DNA from: Streptosporangium saharense
GTDB lineage: Bacteria > Actinomycetota > Actinomycetes > Streptosporangiales > Streptosporangiaceae
Length of the DNA: 64,000 nucleotides
Reading direction: 5' to 3'
Assembly (NCBI RefSeq): GCF_014203715.1
Contig: NZ_JACHJP010000002.1
Span: 248,001 to 312,000, forward strand
The notes under the pieces were generated by a model, which saw only the letters and a program-made list of their open reading frames with translations, made no database searches and was not told the DNA's origin. Below, piece after piece: positions 7,580-17,328 of the stretch (the first letter of the stretch is position 1; every line of letters begins with the position of its first letter). Both the position numbers and the translations under genes were made by a program.

Positions 7580-9616
7580 TCAGGCGGGGAAGGACTCCAC
7601 GTCGCGGTCGTAGTGCCGGTGCCGGACGATGGCGTCGATGAACCGCCGGACGAAGTCGCCTCCCGCCGAGGCGTCGACGACTCCCTGGTCGCCGGGCAGC
7701 GCGGCGGCCCGCAGCAGGACCTCGCCGTCCGGCAGCACCCCGATGGCCTTGCCGTGCCTGAAGGCCTCGCGGACGAACTGTACGGCGTAGCCGTTACCGG
7801 CCAGTTCCTCCCCGCCGCCGCACAGCACCGCGTCGTAGAGCACCGACGAGGCCGCGCTGACCTGCTTGTCGACCGAAAGCGGCCCGGCCATGCCCTCGTG
7901 CGGGGCGACCACGTCGCAGATCGCCTTGCCGTTCTCCAGCTCCTGGATCACGGGGTAGAGCGCGTCGGCGTCGATGTCGTCGCTCACCAGGACCGCGATC
8001 TTGCGGGTGGCCAGGGACGAGGGCTGGTCGGCCTGGCTGAGCGCGGGGGAGGACCTGCCGTGGTTGACGCCCTTGGCCGTGGGCGCGGGCAGCCCCAGCC
8101 CGGCGGCCACGTGCGCGGCCAGTCCGGTGTCGACGTTGGTCAGCCGCTCGACCACCTGTTCCTTGATGTAGCGGCGCTCGACGTGCCCGAGTTCGAACAG
8201 GAACGCCTTGACGATGTGGTCCTTCTCCCAGGGCGACATGCTGTTCCAGAACAGCGTGGCCTGGCTGTAGTGGTCGCCGAAGCTGGGGCTGCGCTTGCGG
8301 ATCTTCTCGCCCTCGACCCGTTCCGCGTAGTGCTTGAAGACGCCGGTCATGTCGCCGCTGAGCACCCCGGTCGCCGGGCAGCCGCCGCTGATGGAGTTCT
8401 TGGAGTAGCTCGTCCTGCTGGTGTGGATCATGTGCTGGTGGAAGCCGTCGCGGTTGTCGTTGTGCACCGGCGCGATCGCCCTGTTCACCGGGATCTGCTG
8501 GAAGTTCGGGCCGCCGAGGCGGAGGAGCTGGGTGTCGAGATAGGAGAAGTTGCGGCCCTGCAGTAGCGGGTCGTTGGTGAAGTCGATGCCCGGCACCACG
8601 TTGGCGGTGCAGAAGGCGACCTGCTCGGTCTCGGCGAAGAAGTTCTGCGGGTTGCGGTTGAGGGTCAGCTTGCCGACCGCCCGCAACGGCACCTCCTCCT
8701 CCGGAATGATCTTCGTGGCGTCGAGAAGGTCGAAGTCGAATTTGTGCTCGTCCTCCTCCGGCACCAACTGGAGACCGAGCTCCCACTCGGGGTAGTCGCC
8801 GTTCTCGATGGCGTCCCACAGGTCGCGGCGGTTGAAGTCGGGGTCGTTGCCCTGGATGCGCAGCACCTCGTCCCACACCAGCGAGTGGGTGCCGAGCTTG
8901 GGCCGCCAGTGGAACTTGCAGAAGGTGCCCCGCCCCTCGGCGTTGACCAGCCGGAAGGTGTGCACGCCGAACCCCTGCATCATCCGGTAGCTGCGCGGGA
9001 TCGCCCGGTCCGACATCAGCCACATGATCATGTGCATGGTCTCCGGCTGCAGCTGCACGAAGTCCCACAGGGTGTCGTGCGCCGACTGGGCCTGCGGGAT
9101 CTCGTTGTGCGGCTCGGGTTTGACCGCGTGCACGAAGTCGGGGAACTTGATCGCGTCCTGGATGAAGAACACCGGCATGTTGTTGCCGACCAGGTCGTAG
9201 TTGCCCTGCCGGGTGAAGAACTTGGTGGCGAACCCGCGCACGTACCGCACCGTGTCGGCCGACCCGCGCGAGCCCGCCACGGTCGAGAAGCGCACGAAGA
9301 CCGGGGTGACCAGGGACGGGTCACACAGGAAGTCCGCGCAGGTGTACTCGGCCAGGGACTCGTAGACCTGGAAGACGCCGTAGGCGCCCGAGCCACGCGC
9401 GTGCACCACCCGCTCCGGGATGCGCTCGTGGTCGAAGCGCATCACCTTCTCCCTGAAGAGGAAGTCCTCCAGGATCGTCGGGCCGCGTTCGCCGATCGAC
9501 AGGGAGTTGTCGGTGTCGTCGACACGGACGCCCTGGTCGGTGGTGTAGCGGGTGTCGGTCGAGTCCACCCGGTACTGGTCGAGTTGCTTCTGTTTCTGGT
9601 CGCCGTTGTCTGCCAC
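7580..9616 (-). CDS. katE: Large-subunit haem catalase (HPII/KatE type)
   Basis: A 678-residue clade-2 catalase that breaks down hydrogen peroxide in the cytoplasm. The haem-face His is in [12 protein letters not shown] (His72), the distal Asn in VGNNMPVFF, and the proximal haem Tyr in [17 protein letters not shown] near residue 357. Past residue 500 it has the extra DJ-1/PfpI-like C-terminal domain that marks large-subunit catalases ([29 protein letters not shown]). It is slightly shorter than E. coli KatE because its N-terminal arm is short. The GTG at 9616 has GGGGGA upstream. The frame stays open to 11014, but that extension is antisense to the sensor kinase. Confidence 0.95.
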   Translation of the reverse strand: MADNGDQKQKQLDQYRVDSTDTRYTTDQGVRVDDTDNSLSIGERGPTILEDFLFREKVMRFDHERIPERVVHARGSGAYGVFQVYESLAEYTCADFLCDPSLVTPVFVRFSTVAGSRGSADTVRYVRGFATKFFTRQGNYDLVGNNMPVFFIQDAIKFPDFVHAVKPEPHNEIPQAQSAHDTLWDFVQLQPETMHMIMWLMSDRAIPRSYRMMQGFGVHTFRLVNAEGRGTFCKFHWRPKLGTHSLVWDEVLRIQGNDPDFNRRDLWDAIENGDYPEWELGLQLVPEEDEHKFDFDLLDATKIIPEEEVPLRAVGKLTLNRNPQNFFAETEQVAFCTANVVPGIDFTNDPLLQGRNFSYLDTQLLRLGGPNFQQIPVNRAIAPVHNDNRDGFHQHMIHTSRTSYSKNSISGGCPATGVLSGDMTGVFKHYAERVEGEKIRKRSPSFGDHYSQATLFWNSMSPWEKDHIVKAFLFELGHVERRYIKEQVVERLTNVDTGLAAHVAAGLGLPAPTAKGVNHGRSSPALSQADQPSSLATRKIAVLVSDDIDADALYPVIQELENGKAICDVVAPHEGMAGPLSVDKQVSAASSVLYDAVLCGGGEELAGNGYAVQFVREAFRHGKAIGVLPDGEVLLRAAALPGDQGVVDASAGGDFVRRFIDAIVRHRHYDRDVESFPA

Positions 9617-9755
9617 AGGGTCCCCCGAGATCGAAATGGGGGGACATTCGCGCTTATACCCGCATCGCTCCCGGTCACCCCGTCGAACGGCCTGCCCGCC
9701 GCTGGCTATCCTGTGCTCCCAACCACCACCACGAGCCCACCGGAAGGCGACGACC

Positions 9756-10919
9756 GTGACAGCCTCCCAGCGCCGGAGCACCTGGCCGGCGACGACGGTG
9801 GCGGCGCACGTGGTCCTGGCTCTCCTGACGTTGATCATCCTGGCGGGTGTCTGGTACCTCGGCGCGGCGGATCCGTGGCAGATCCTGGCCATGGTGGGTG
9901 CCACCGCCCTGCTCCACGTGGGGGCGGTGACGGCCCGTCGACGCCCCTGGGTGGGATACACGATCGGCGCGCTGGCGATGCTCGTCCTGGTGGCGATGCC
10001 CTTCCCGGGGTGGTCACCGATCATGCTGCCCTCGGCCGTGTGCTTCCCTCTCACGTTGTGGCGGCTGACCGGCCTGGTCCCGGTCAGGTCCTCGGTGGTC
10101 GCGCTGGCCGTCGCCCTGCTGGGGATCGTCCTCAACGAGCTGGTCGGGTGGGCCCGGCTGTCCCCTGACGTCGCCGGGTGGAACCGCCTGGTCGAGGGCG
10201 GGCTGCTGATGCTCGTGGTCGGCGGGGTGTGGCTCGCGGCCCTGCTGGTACGGCGCAGGTACGAGGCCCGCCGACGGGCCGAGAGCGAACGGCTGGCCGC
10301 GGCGGTCGCGGACGAGCGGGCCAGCATCCGCCGCGACCTGCACGACGTGATCGCCCACACGGTCACCGTCATGGTCGCGCGGATCGAGGCCGCGGCGGTG
10401 ACGACGGCGGATCCGGCGACCCGCCGCGAGCTCGGCGACATCGCCGAGGCGGGCCGGGACGCCCACCAGGGTCTGCGGGCGATGCTGGCCACCATGGCAT
10501 CGCGCGCGGAGTCCCGGCCCGGGGAGGTCCCGATCTCGCTCGACGCCCTTCCCGATCTCGTGGCCTCGGCGGCGAGCCCGCTCCACACGGTGACGTTCGC
10601 CGAGGAGGGTGAGCGACGGCCACTGAGCCTGAGTGCCGAGGTCGCGGCGGTCAGGACCGTGCAGGAGGGCATCACCAACGCGCTGCGCCACCTCGAACCG
10701 CCGGTCGAGGTGGCCGTCCGCCTGCGCTGGACCCCGGCCGAGGTGGTGGTCGAGATACGCGACGACGGCGGCAGCGCGCGTCGCGACCCCGGCGGCCAGG
10801 GGACCGGCCTGATAGGGATCGAGGAACGCGTGTGTACCGCGGGTGGCACGCTGTCGATCGACGACGGGAACGACGGATGGGTGCTGCGGGCGCGGCTCCC
10901 CACGAAGGAGGGGGCGTGA
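9756..10919 (+). CDS. Sensor histidine kinase, NarL/DesK type
   Basis: A 387-residue membrane sensor kinase. The N-terminal 150 residues are several hydrophobic helices with almost no external loop, suggesting signal perception in or at the membrane. A cytoplasmic HisKA_3 dimerisation helix follows with the phospho-acceptor in RRDLHDVIAHTV (His near 195), then a HATPase_c domain ending GQGTGLIGIEERV. GTG 9756 is preceded by GGAAGG. It overlaps the response-regulator gene by GTGA, so the pair is translationally coupled. It is divergent from the catalase gene. Confidence 0.9.
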   Translation: MTASQRRSTWPATTVAAHVVLALLTLIILAGVWYLGAADPWQILAMVGATALLHVGAVTARRRPWVGYTIGALAMLVLVAMPFPGWSPIMLPSAVCFPLTLWRLTGLVPVRSSVVALAVALLGIVLNELVGWARLSPDVAGWNRLVEGGLLMLVVGGVWLAALLVRRRYEARRRAESERLAAAVADERASIRRDLHDVIAHTVTVMVARIEAAAVTTADPATRRELGDIAEAGRDAHQGLRAMLATMASRAESRPGEVPISLDALPDLVASAASPLHTVTFAEEGERRPLSLSAEVAAVRTVQEGITNALRHLEPPVEVAVRLRWTPAEVVVEIRDDGGSARRDPGGQGTGLIGIEERVCTAGGTLSIDDGNDGWVLRARLPTKEGA

Positions 10920-11578
10920 CCGGGATCCACGTCATGCTCGTCGACGACCAGGAGCTGCTGCGGGCCTCGCTCCGCACGGTGCTGTCGGCCGACGAACGCA
11001 TCGAGGTCACCCACGACGTCGCGAACGGCAGCGACGCGGTCGAGGTCGTCCGGCGGTACCGCCTCGACGTGGTGCTGATGGACATCCGCATGCCGCGCAT
11101 GGACGGGGTAGCCGCCACCGCGGAGATCGTCAGGATCTCACCGGCGACCCGGGTGCTCATGCTGACGACGTTCGACGACGACGAACTGGTCGTGGCCGCC
11201 ATCCGGGCGGGCGCGAGCGGCTACCTGACCAAGGACGTACGGCCCGCCGCCCTGGCCCAGGCCGTGTGCGACGTCGCCTCGGGGACGGCGGCGCTCGCCC
11301 CGGGGGTGGCCGCGACGGTCCTCGATCTCGTACGGCAGGCGCCCATGCGGAGGACGACGGCCCTGGACGGCCTCACCCCCCGCGAGGTCGAGATCTTCGG
11401 CCTGCTCGCCCGGGGCAGGTCCAACAACGAGATCTGCGCGGACCTGGTGCTGAGCGAGAACACGGTGAAGTCGCACGTCCGGGCCATCCTGCAGAAGCTG
11501 AACCTGCGCGACCGGGTGCACGTGGTGATCCACGCCTACGAGAACGGCCTCGTGGGCCGCAACGATCTGCCCGGCTGA
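10916..11578 (+). CDS. LuxR/NarL-type response regulator
   Basis: A 220-residue regulator with a receiver domain (acidic pair VDDQE at 8-12, phospho-Asp near 56 in VVLMDIRMPRMDG, Thr in MLTTFDDDE, Lys in YLTKDVRPAAL) and a C-terminal GerE helix-turn-helix (LTPREVEIFGLLARGRSNNE...ENTVKSHV). It is the partner of the overlapping sensor kinase. Its likely target is the serine hydrolase immediately downstream, whose leader carries a compact inverted repeat. Confidence 0.93.
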   Translation: MTGIHVMLVDDQELLRASLRTVLSADERIEVTHDVANGSDAVEVVRRYRLDVVLMDIRMPRMDGVAATAEIVRISPATRVLMLTTFDDDELVVAAIRAGASGYLTKDVRPAALAQAVCDVASGTAALAPGVAATVLDLVRQAPMRRTTALDGLTPREVEIFGLLARGRSNNEICADLVLSENTVKSHVRAILQKLNLRDRVHVVIHAYENGLVGRNDLPG

Positions 11579-11606
11579 GATTCCATCCCTCCGGGTGGCG
11601 CCGTCC

Positions 11607-11620
11607 CACCCCTTGGGGTG
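11607..11620. promoter_or_regulatory. Inverted repeat, candidate response-regulator site
   Basis: CACCCCTTGGGGTG is a 6-bp inverted repeat with a 2-bp centre, placed between the response regulator stop and the serine hydrolase start. A TAGGTT at 11644-11649 could be the -10 box of a near-leaderless mRNA that starts at GTG 11657. Confidence 0.45.
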
Positions 11621-11656
11621 ATGCCAGCCGGTGGCGCCCGTCCTAGGTTCGACGTC

Positions 11657-13129
11657 GTGCGCTTCCTACGTCTGCGTTCTTCCCGCGTGACCTTCTCGTT
11701 CGTCCTCACCGGTGTGCTCGTCGCCCTGTTACTCGGCTGGACGGCACCGGCCCACGCCTCCGGCGAACGGCTGGTCGACGACTACCGCTCCGTCTACGGC
11801 ACGCCGGGGGTCGCGGCGGCCGTGATCGACGGCTCCTCGGTCGAGACGATCGTCCGGGGCAGGGACGGGGACGGTAACGCGGTGACGGCGCGGACCCGGT
11901 TCAGGATCGCGTCGATGAGCAAGTCGATGACGGCCACGGCGATCATGCTGCTGGTCGACCGCGGCCGCCTCTCCCTGGACGATCCGGTCGTCAAGGTCCT
12001 GCCCGAGTTCAGGATGGCCGATCCGCGCTTCACCGGGATCACCGTGCGCCAGATCCTCAGTCACACCTCGGGGCTGTCGATCAGCACGAACAACGAGTAC
12101 GTGTTCCCGCCTCCGCGTGGCGCGCGGGAGATCGTGGCCAGGCTGGCCGACAAGACCCTGGCCACCGCTCCGGGCACCCACGCGGAGTACCACAACACCA
12201 ACTACTCGATCGCGGCGCGGATCGTCGAGGTGGTGTCGGGGAAGTCCTTCGACGCCTTCCTCCGCACCGAGCTGTTCACGCCGCTGGGCATGGCCGACAC
12301 CGCTTCGACGCTGGGATGTTCCGACCACGCCGAGGGCCTGACGCCCGGGTACGAGGTCATTCTCGGGGTCGCCTTCGCGGCACCGGAGATGCCGGGGTTC
12401 TGCGTCGGCAACGGCGGGGTGATCTCGACCCTGGACGACATGGTGCGGTGGCTGCGGTTCAACCAGGGCACCCTCGGCGCGGGCCTGCTGAGTGCCGCCT
12501 CCCTGGCCGAGTTGCACACCGTCCAGCCGAAGGCCGGCGACCACGCCCTCGGCTGGCAGGCCCGTCCCGTCACGGAGGGAGCCCCGCCGTCGGTGATCGG
12601 CCACGGCGGGACGCTGGCGACGTGGACCGGGGACATGGTCTTCTCGCCGAAGACCGGGGTGGCCGCCCTCGTCCTGACCAACAGCGGCGGTGATCCCGGC
12701 CTGCTCTCGACCAACCTTCTGGCCGAACGGATCGGGGCACCGGCGACGCCGATGAGCAACCCGCTCACCGCCGTGAACGCGATCCTGCTCGGGCTCACGG
12801 TGGCGATGGCCGCGCTGCTGGTCACCGCGATCGTCCGGGCGCGCCGCTGGGCCGCGCGGCGCCGTGCGGCACGTCGGCCGAGGCTGGTTCTGCGGCTCCT
12901 GCCGCTCGCCCTGGTGACGGTGCTGAGCGTGCTGCTGCCGACGCCGATCTGGGGGGAGTTCAGCTTCCACTACTGGATCGTCACCGCCTGGCTGATGCCG
13001 ATGCTGGCGATCTTCTGCCTCACCTGCGCCGTGCTCGGGGCGGTCGCGTTCGGCCGTCGCCTCTGGTGGCTGCGCCGTACGGGCCAGGCGGCCTCCGCCC
13101 CGGCGCAGCCGGCCATGGCGAACGGCTGA
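11657..13129 (+). CDS. Membrane-anchored serine hydrolase (class C beta-lactamase/DD-peptidase fold)
   Basis: The product is 490 residues. A signal peptide (RFLRLRSSRVT, hydrophobic core, AHASG) is followed by a penicillin-binding-like hydrolase domain with SMSK (the SxxK nucleophile), NYS (the YxN element) and GHGGT (the KTG-equivalent). The last 130 residues form three membrane helices, so the catalytic domain should be outside the cell and anchored. In-frame GTG/ATG codons at 11618 and 11621 are possible, but the signal peptide fits best from 11657. Its position suggests the two-component pair controls it. It may act on peptidoglycan or D-amino-acid peptides. Confidence 0.8.
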   Translation: MRFLRLRSSRVTFSFVLTGVLVALLLGWTAPAHASGERLVDDYRSVYGTPGVAAAVIDGSSVETIVRGRDGDGNAVTARTRFRIASMSKSMTATAIMLLVDRGRLSLDDPVVKVLPEFRMADPRFTGITVRQILSHTSGLSISTNNEYVFPPPRGAREIVARLADKTLATAPGTHAEYHNTNYSIAARIVEVVSGKSFDAFLRTELFTPLGMADTASTLGCSDHAEGLTPGYEVILGVAFAAPEMPGFCVGNGGVISTLDDMVRWLRFNQGTLGAGLLSAASLAELHTVQPKAGDHALGWQARPVTEGAPPSVIGHGGTLATWTGDMVFSPKTGVAALVLTNSGGDPGLLSTNLLAERIGAPATPMSNPLTAVNAILLGLTVAMAALLVTAIVRARRWAARRRAARRPRLVLRLLPLALVTVLSVLLPTPIWGEFSFHYWIVTAWLMPMLAIFCLTCAVLGAVAFGRRLWWLRRTGQAASAPAQPAMANG

Positions 13130-13148
13130 CCCGGCCGGAGCCACGCGT

Positions 13149-13194
13149 CTCGGCGGGCGTTCGTTCGAGGGTTGTTCGACGAACGCCCGCCGAG
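13149..13194. terminator. Strong bidirectional terminator
   Basis: A perfect 16-bp stem (13149-13164 with 13179-13194, arms CTCGGCGGGCGTTCGT and complement) and a 14-nt loop lies between the serine hydrolase and the convergent rox gene. Confidence 0.85.
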
Positions 13195-13200
13195 GCGGGA

Positions 13201-14805
<1,605 letters not shown>

Positions 14806-14914
14806 CTACAAGTCCGGGCATCATCCCGTCCAATCATTTTCCAACCATGTGTTCTCGCACTAAATGCTGATATTTCGTGTCTTCGCGGGCACTCGCGAGA
14901 AAGGGCGCGGACGG

Positions 14915-15331
14915 TCAGGGTGAGACCACGCACCCGTCCCCGTGGTGGCTGCCGGGGTCGATCGCGCCCTCCGCGAGGCGCCGGTAGTCGGGACAGCGGG
15001 TGAAGTCGTCCGCCGTGCACCGCATGAGGTGCTCGATGAGCGCCTTGGAGGCCGAGATCTCGCGGAGTCTGCGCTCCAGCTCCGCGTGGTGCCGCCGGAG
15101 GAGCTCCCGGCGCTCGGCCCCGCCGGAGACGGTCAGGACGTCGCGGATCTGGTCGAGGCTCATCCCCGCCGCCTTGGCGCGGATGATCGTCATGACACGG
15201 ATGGCATGGTCACGGGTGTAGCGGCGGCGGCCGTTGACCCGCTCCGCGGGGGTCAGCAGCCCCATGGACTCCCAGTGGCGCAGAACGTGCGGGGCGAGGT
15301 CGAACCGCTCCGCGAGCTCCCCGATGCGCAT
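14915..15331 (-). CDS. MerR-family regulator with Cys-containing C-terminus
   Basis: A 138-residue MerR protein. It starts MRIGELAERFDLAPHVLRHW, the usual winged-helix opening, followed by a long dimerisation helix. The C-terminus has Cys residues in RCTADDFTRCPDY and GDGCVVSP plus a His pair, which could bind a metal or sense redox state. An alternative start at 15349 would put the first codon inside the operator. It is divergent from a thioredoxin-reductase-like gene whose promoter has the 19-bp MerR spacer. A redox or thiol signal is plausible by inference. Confidence 0.85.
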   Translation of the reverse strand: MRIGELAERFDLAPHVLRHWESMGLLTPAERVNGRRRYTRDHAIRVMTIIRAKAAGMSLDQIRDVLTVSGGAERRELLRRHHAELERRLREISASKALIEHLMRCTADDFTRCPDYRRLAEGAIDPGSHHGDGCVVSP

Positions 15332-15339
15332 GGAATCGC

Positions 15340-15370
15340 TTGACTTCATGTTGACATGAACTTGCAGACT
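15340..15370 (+). promoter_or_regulatory. MerR-type promoter with 19-bp spacer and dyad
   Basis: TTGACT (-35, 15340-15345) and CAGACT (-10, 15365-15370) are separated by 19 bp, two more than normal, as in promoters untwisted by MerR proteins. Within the spacer lies a perfect dyad TTCATGT-tg-ACATGAA (15345-15360). It drives the flavoprotein gene rightward and overlaps the 5' end of the divergent merR gene, so autoregulation is likely. Confidence 0.8.
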
Positions 15371-15407
15371 TGCCTCCACGTCAAGCGACCACTCACCGGA
15401 GGCAAGC

Positions 15408-16349
15408 ATGTTCGACGTCGTCATCGTCGGTGGAGGACCGGCCGGGATGTCCGCCGCCCTGACCCTCGGCCGGGTCCACAGGACGACCCTGCTGGTCGAC
15501 GCGGGGGAGGGCCGCAACGCGACCGCCGACGCCGTGCACAACTTCCTGACCCGGGACGGCACGCCGCCCGCGAAGCTGCGCGCGCTCGCCCAGGAGGAAC
15601 GGGCCGCCTACGAGACCGTGCGGACGCGGACGGCGACGGTCACCGCCGTCCGCGCGCTGGCCGACGGCTTCGAGCTGGACCTGTCCGACGGCGGTACGGC
15701 GGGCACCCGGCGCCTGCTCCTGGCCACCGGGCTGGCCGACGACCTCACCGGACCGCGCGGGGTGGAGGCGCTGTGGGGCCGCTCCGCCTTCCACTGCCCC
15801 TACTGCCATGGCTACGAGTGCACCGGCAGGCGCGTCGCCGTCCTCGGCGCCGGTCCGGCCAGGGTACGGCTGGCGCTGCAACTGAGCCGGTTCGCCGCCG
15901 ACGTCGTGCTCTGCGCCGACGGTGAACCGCTCGACCCGTCGGCGCGGGACACGCTGGAGTCGTACGGCCTCGCCGTACGGTGTGAGGCCGTCACCCGCCT
16001 GGAGGGAACGGACGGTCGGCTTGAGCAGGTCGTGTTCGAGGGCGGCCCCGCCCTGGCCAGGGACGCGGTGTTCGTCGTCAACGTGCCACGGCAGCGCTCC
16101 GACCTGGCAGCCCGGCTCGGCTGTGCGACCTTCGACGACGGGTGTGTCGAGGTGGACGAGTTCGGCCGGACCGGCGTGCCCGGCGTCTACGCGGCCGGTG
16201 ACATGGCACGGCGGGCCACCGTACCGATCCCCCTGGCGGCGGTCGTCGCCGCGGCGGCCTCGGGCACCCTCGCCGCAGGAGTCGTCGACCAGGACCTGCT
16301 CTGCGCCGACTTCGGCCTGCCCAACCCGTTCGCACGGGCGAGGGGCTGA
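15408..16349 (+). CDS. Thioredoxin reductase-like NAD(P)/FAD oxidoreductase
   Basis: This is a 313-residue flavoprotein with FAD motif VGGGPAGMSAALTLG (residues 7-21), a second nucleotide fold VLGAGPARVRLAL near 144, and C-terminal GVYAAGDMAR, which closes the FAD site. A CPYC pair near residues 130-133 (FHCPYCHGYE) sits where thioredoxin reductase has its redox CxxC. Homologues with this HCPYCHGYE text often work on small-molecule disulphides or as regulators rather than on thioredoxin; no thioredoxin gene is adjacent. The ATG has CGGAGG upstream. Its promoter is MerR-type. Confidence 0.85.
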   Translation: MFDVVIVGGGPAGMSAALTLGRVHRTTLLVDAGEGRNATADAVHNFLTRDGTPPAKLRALAQEERAAYETVRTRTATVTAVRALADGFELDLSDGGTAGTRRLLLATGLADDLTGPRGVEALWGRSAFHCPYCHGYECTGRRVAVLGAGPARVRLALQLSRFAADVVLCADGEPLDPSARDTLESYGLAVRCEAVTRLEGTDGRLEQVVFEGGPALARDAVFVVNVPRQRSDLAARLGCATFDDGCVEVDEFGRTGVPGVYAAGDMARRATVPIPLAAVVAAAASGTLAAGVVDQDLLCADFGLPNPFARARG

Positions 16350-16416
16350 TCGCGGTGTCCACGGCTCTCACACGGAGCGCCACGGCCGGTCTGCTGCTGG
16401 TGGCCGACAGAGCCGC

Positions 16417-17280
16417 TCAGTCCTGACCGGTTCTACGCCTGCGGTAGGCCCGCTGGCGGCACGAGGGGGAGCAGTACGCCTTGGGACGTCCCGAGGCGGG
16501 TTGCTCGACCGGCGTGCCACACATGACACACACCCCTGTTTCGTCACTAGTTTTGTAACGCTGGATCAGCAGCTCGATGCCGTCCAGCAGCCGGGCGAGG
16601 CCGAACTCGAAGGGGTCCTCCGGCTGGTCGAAGCCCCCTTCCTCCCACAGGCGGGCGATCGTGGGGTAGTCGTTCAGCCGCTCGAACAGCGTGTCGCGGC
16701 TTCCCCACCACTCCTCCTCACTGAGGCCGCTGCGCCGCTCCGTCTCGGCCGTCTCGGCCAGCAGCAGCGCCTCGGAGTCGACGAACCTGCCGACGAGACC
16801 GGCGACCGCGATCACCTCGGAGGGGGACAGGCCGGTCCCGGCGACCGCGGCCAGCATCTGCTCGTAACACGCGATGACGTTGGGGCCGGGCACGTGGCGC
16901 CCGCCCCGCACCTCCGCCAGCCAGGGATGACGGCGGCGCAGCGCCCAGCCCTCCCTGGCGCACGCCTCAAGCCGCGCCCGCCAGCCGTCCCGTTCCGCCG
17001 CGTCCCCCGCGCCGACGCTCTCGCCCGCCACCGCGTCGCACATGAGGTCGATGAGCTGCTCGCGGCCGGACACGTGCCGGTAGAGCGACATGGTGGTGAA
17101 ACCGAGCCGCTCGGCCACCTTGCGCATCGACAGCCCGGCCAGGCCCTCGGCGTCGGCCAGCTCGACGCCCGCGCGCACGATCCTGCCCAGGCTCAGCCCC
17201 TGTCTCGCCTCCGCGCCGTCCCGCTGCCACAACAGCTCGACCGTGTAGTCCGGATCATCCGCCTTGCGCTTTCCTCCCAT
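16417..17280 (-). CDS. TetR-family repressor with C-terminal Cys4 tail
   Basis: A 287-residue TetR protein. The helix-turn-helix (LSMRKVAERLGFTTMSLYRH, about 53-72) is followed by an all-helical ligand domain of the tetracycline-repressor (TetR_C) type. The last 40 residues add CVMCGTPVE...YCSPSCRQRAYRRRR, a CxxC-xn-CxxxC zinc-ribbon-like tail with basic end, uncommon in textbook TetR proteins. It is divergent from a beta-helix protein. The first codon lies at the edge of a 37-bp palindrome, so autorepression is very likely. Confidence 0.88.
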   Translation of the reverse strand: MGGKRKADDPDYTVELLWQRDGAEARQGLSLGRIVRAGVELADAEGLAGLSMRKVAERLGFTTMSLYRHVSGREQLIDLMCDAVAGESVGAGDAAERDGWRARLEACAREGWALRRRHPWLAEVRGGRHVPGPNVIACYEQMLAAVAGTGLSPSEVIAVAGLVGRFVDSEALLLAETAETERRSGLSEEEWWGSRDTLFERLNDYPTIARLWEEGGFDQPEDPFEFGLARLLDGIELLIQRYKTSDETGVCVMCGTPVEQPASGRPKAYCSPSCRQRAYRRRRTGQD

Positions 17281-17315
17281 GTTTATGGTATACACCATGT
17301 GTACGCCATAAACAT
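17279..17315. promoter_or_regulatory. 37-bp palindromic TetR operator
   Basis: Outer arms ATGTTTATGG (17279-17288) and CCATAAACAT (17306-17315) are perfect. Inner arms TACAC (17291-17295) and GTGTA (17299-17303) are also perfect, around CAT. Only two base pairs break the symmetry. It overlaps the repressor start codon (17278-17280) and ends just before the beta-helix gene. Confidence 0.85.
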
Positions 17316-17328
17316 GACCCGAGGTGAC

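Noticed and set aside
9617..11014. N-terminal extension of the catalase frame to over 1100 residues
   Set aside because: It is antisense to the sensor kinase and response regulator; the extension is Ser/Arg-rich non-protein text, and a GTG with a good ribosome-binding site lies at 9616.
11619..11649. Standard -35/-10 promoter for the membrane serine hydrolase
   Set aside because: TTGGGG to TAGGTT spacing is 25 bp, too long for a normal promoter; only a -10 is kept as possible.
15922..17328. Long upstream extension of the beta-helix frame
   Set aside because: It reads antisense through tetR and out of frame through the flavoprotein; start codons with GAGG exist at 17329.
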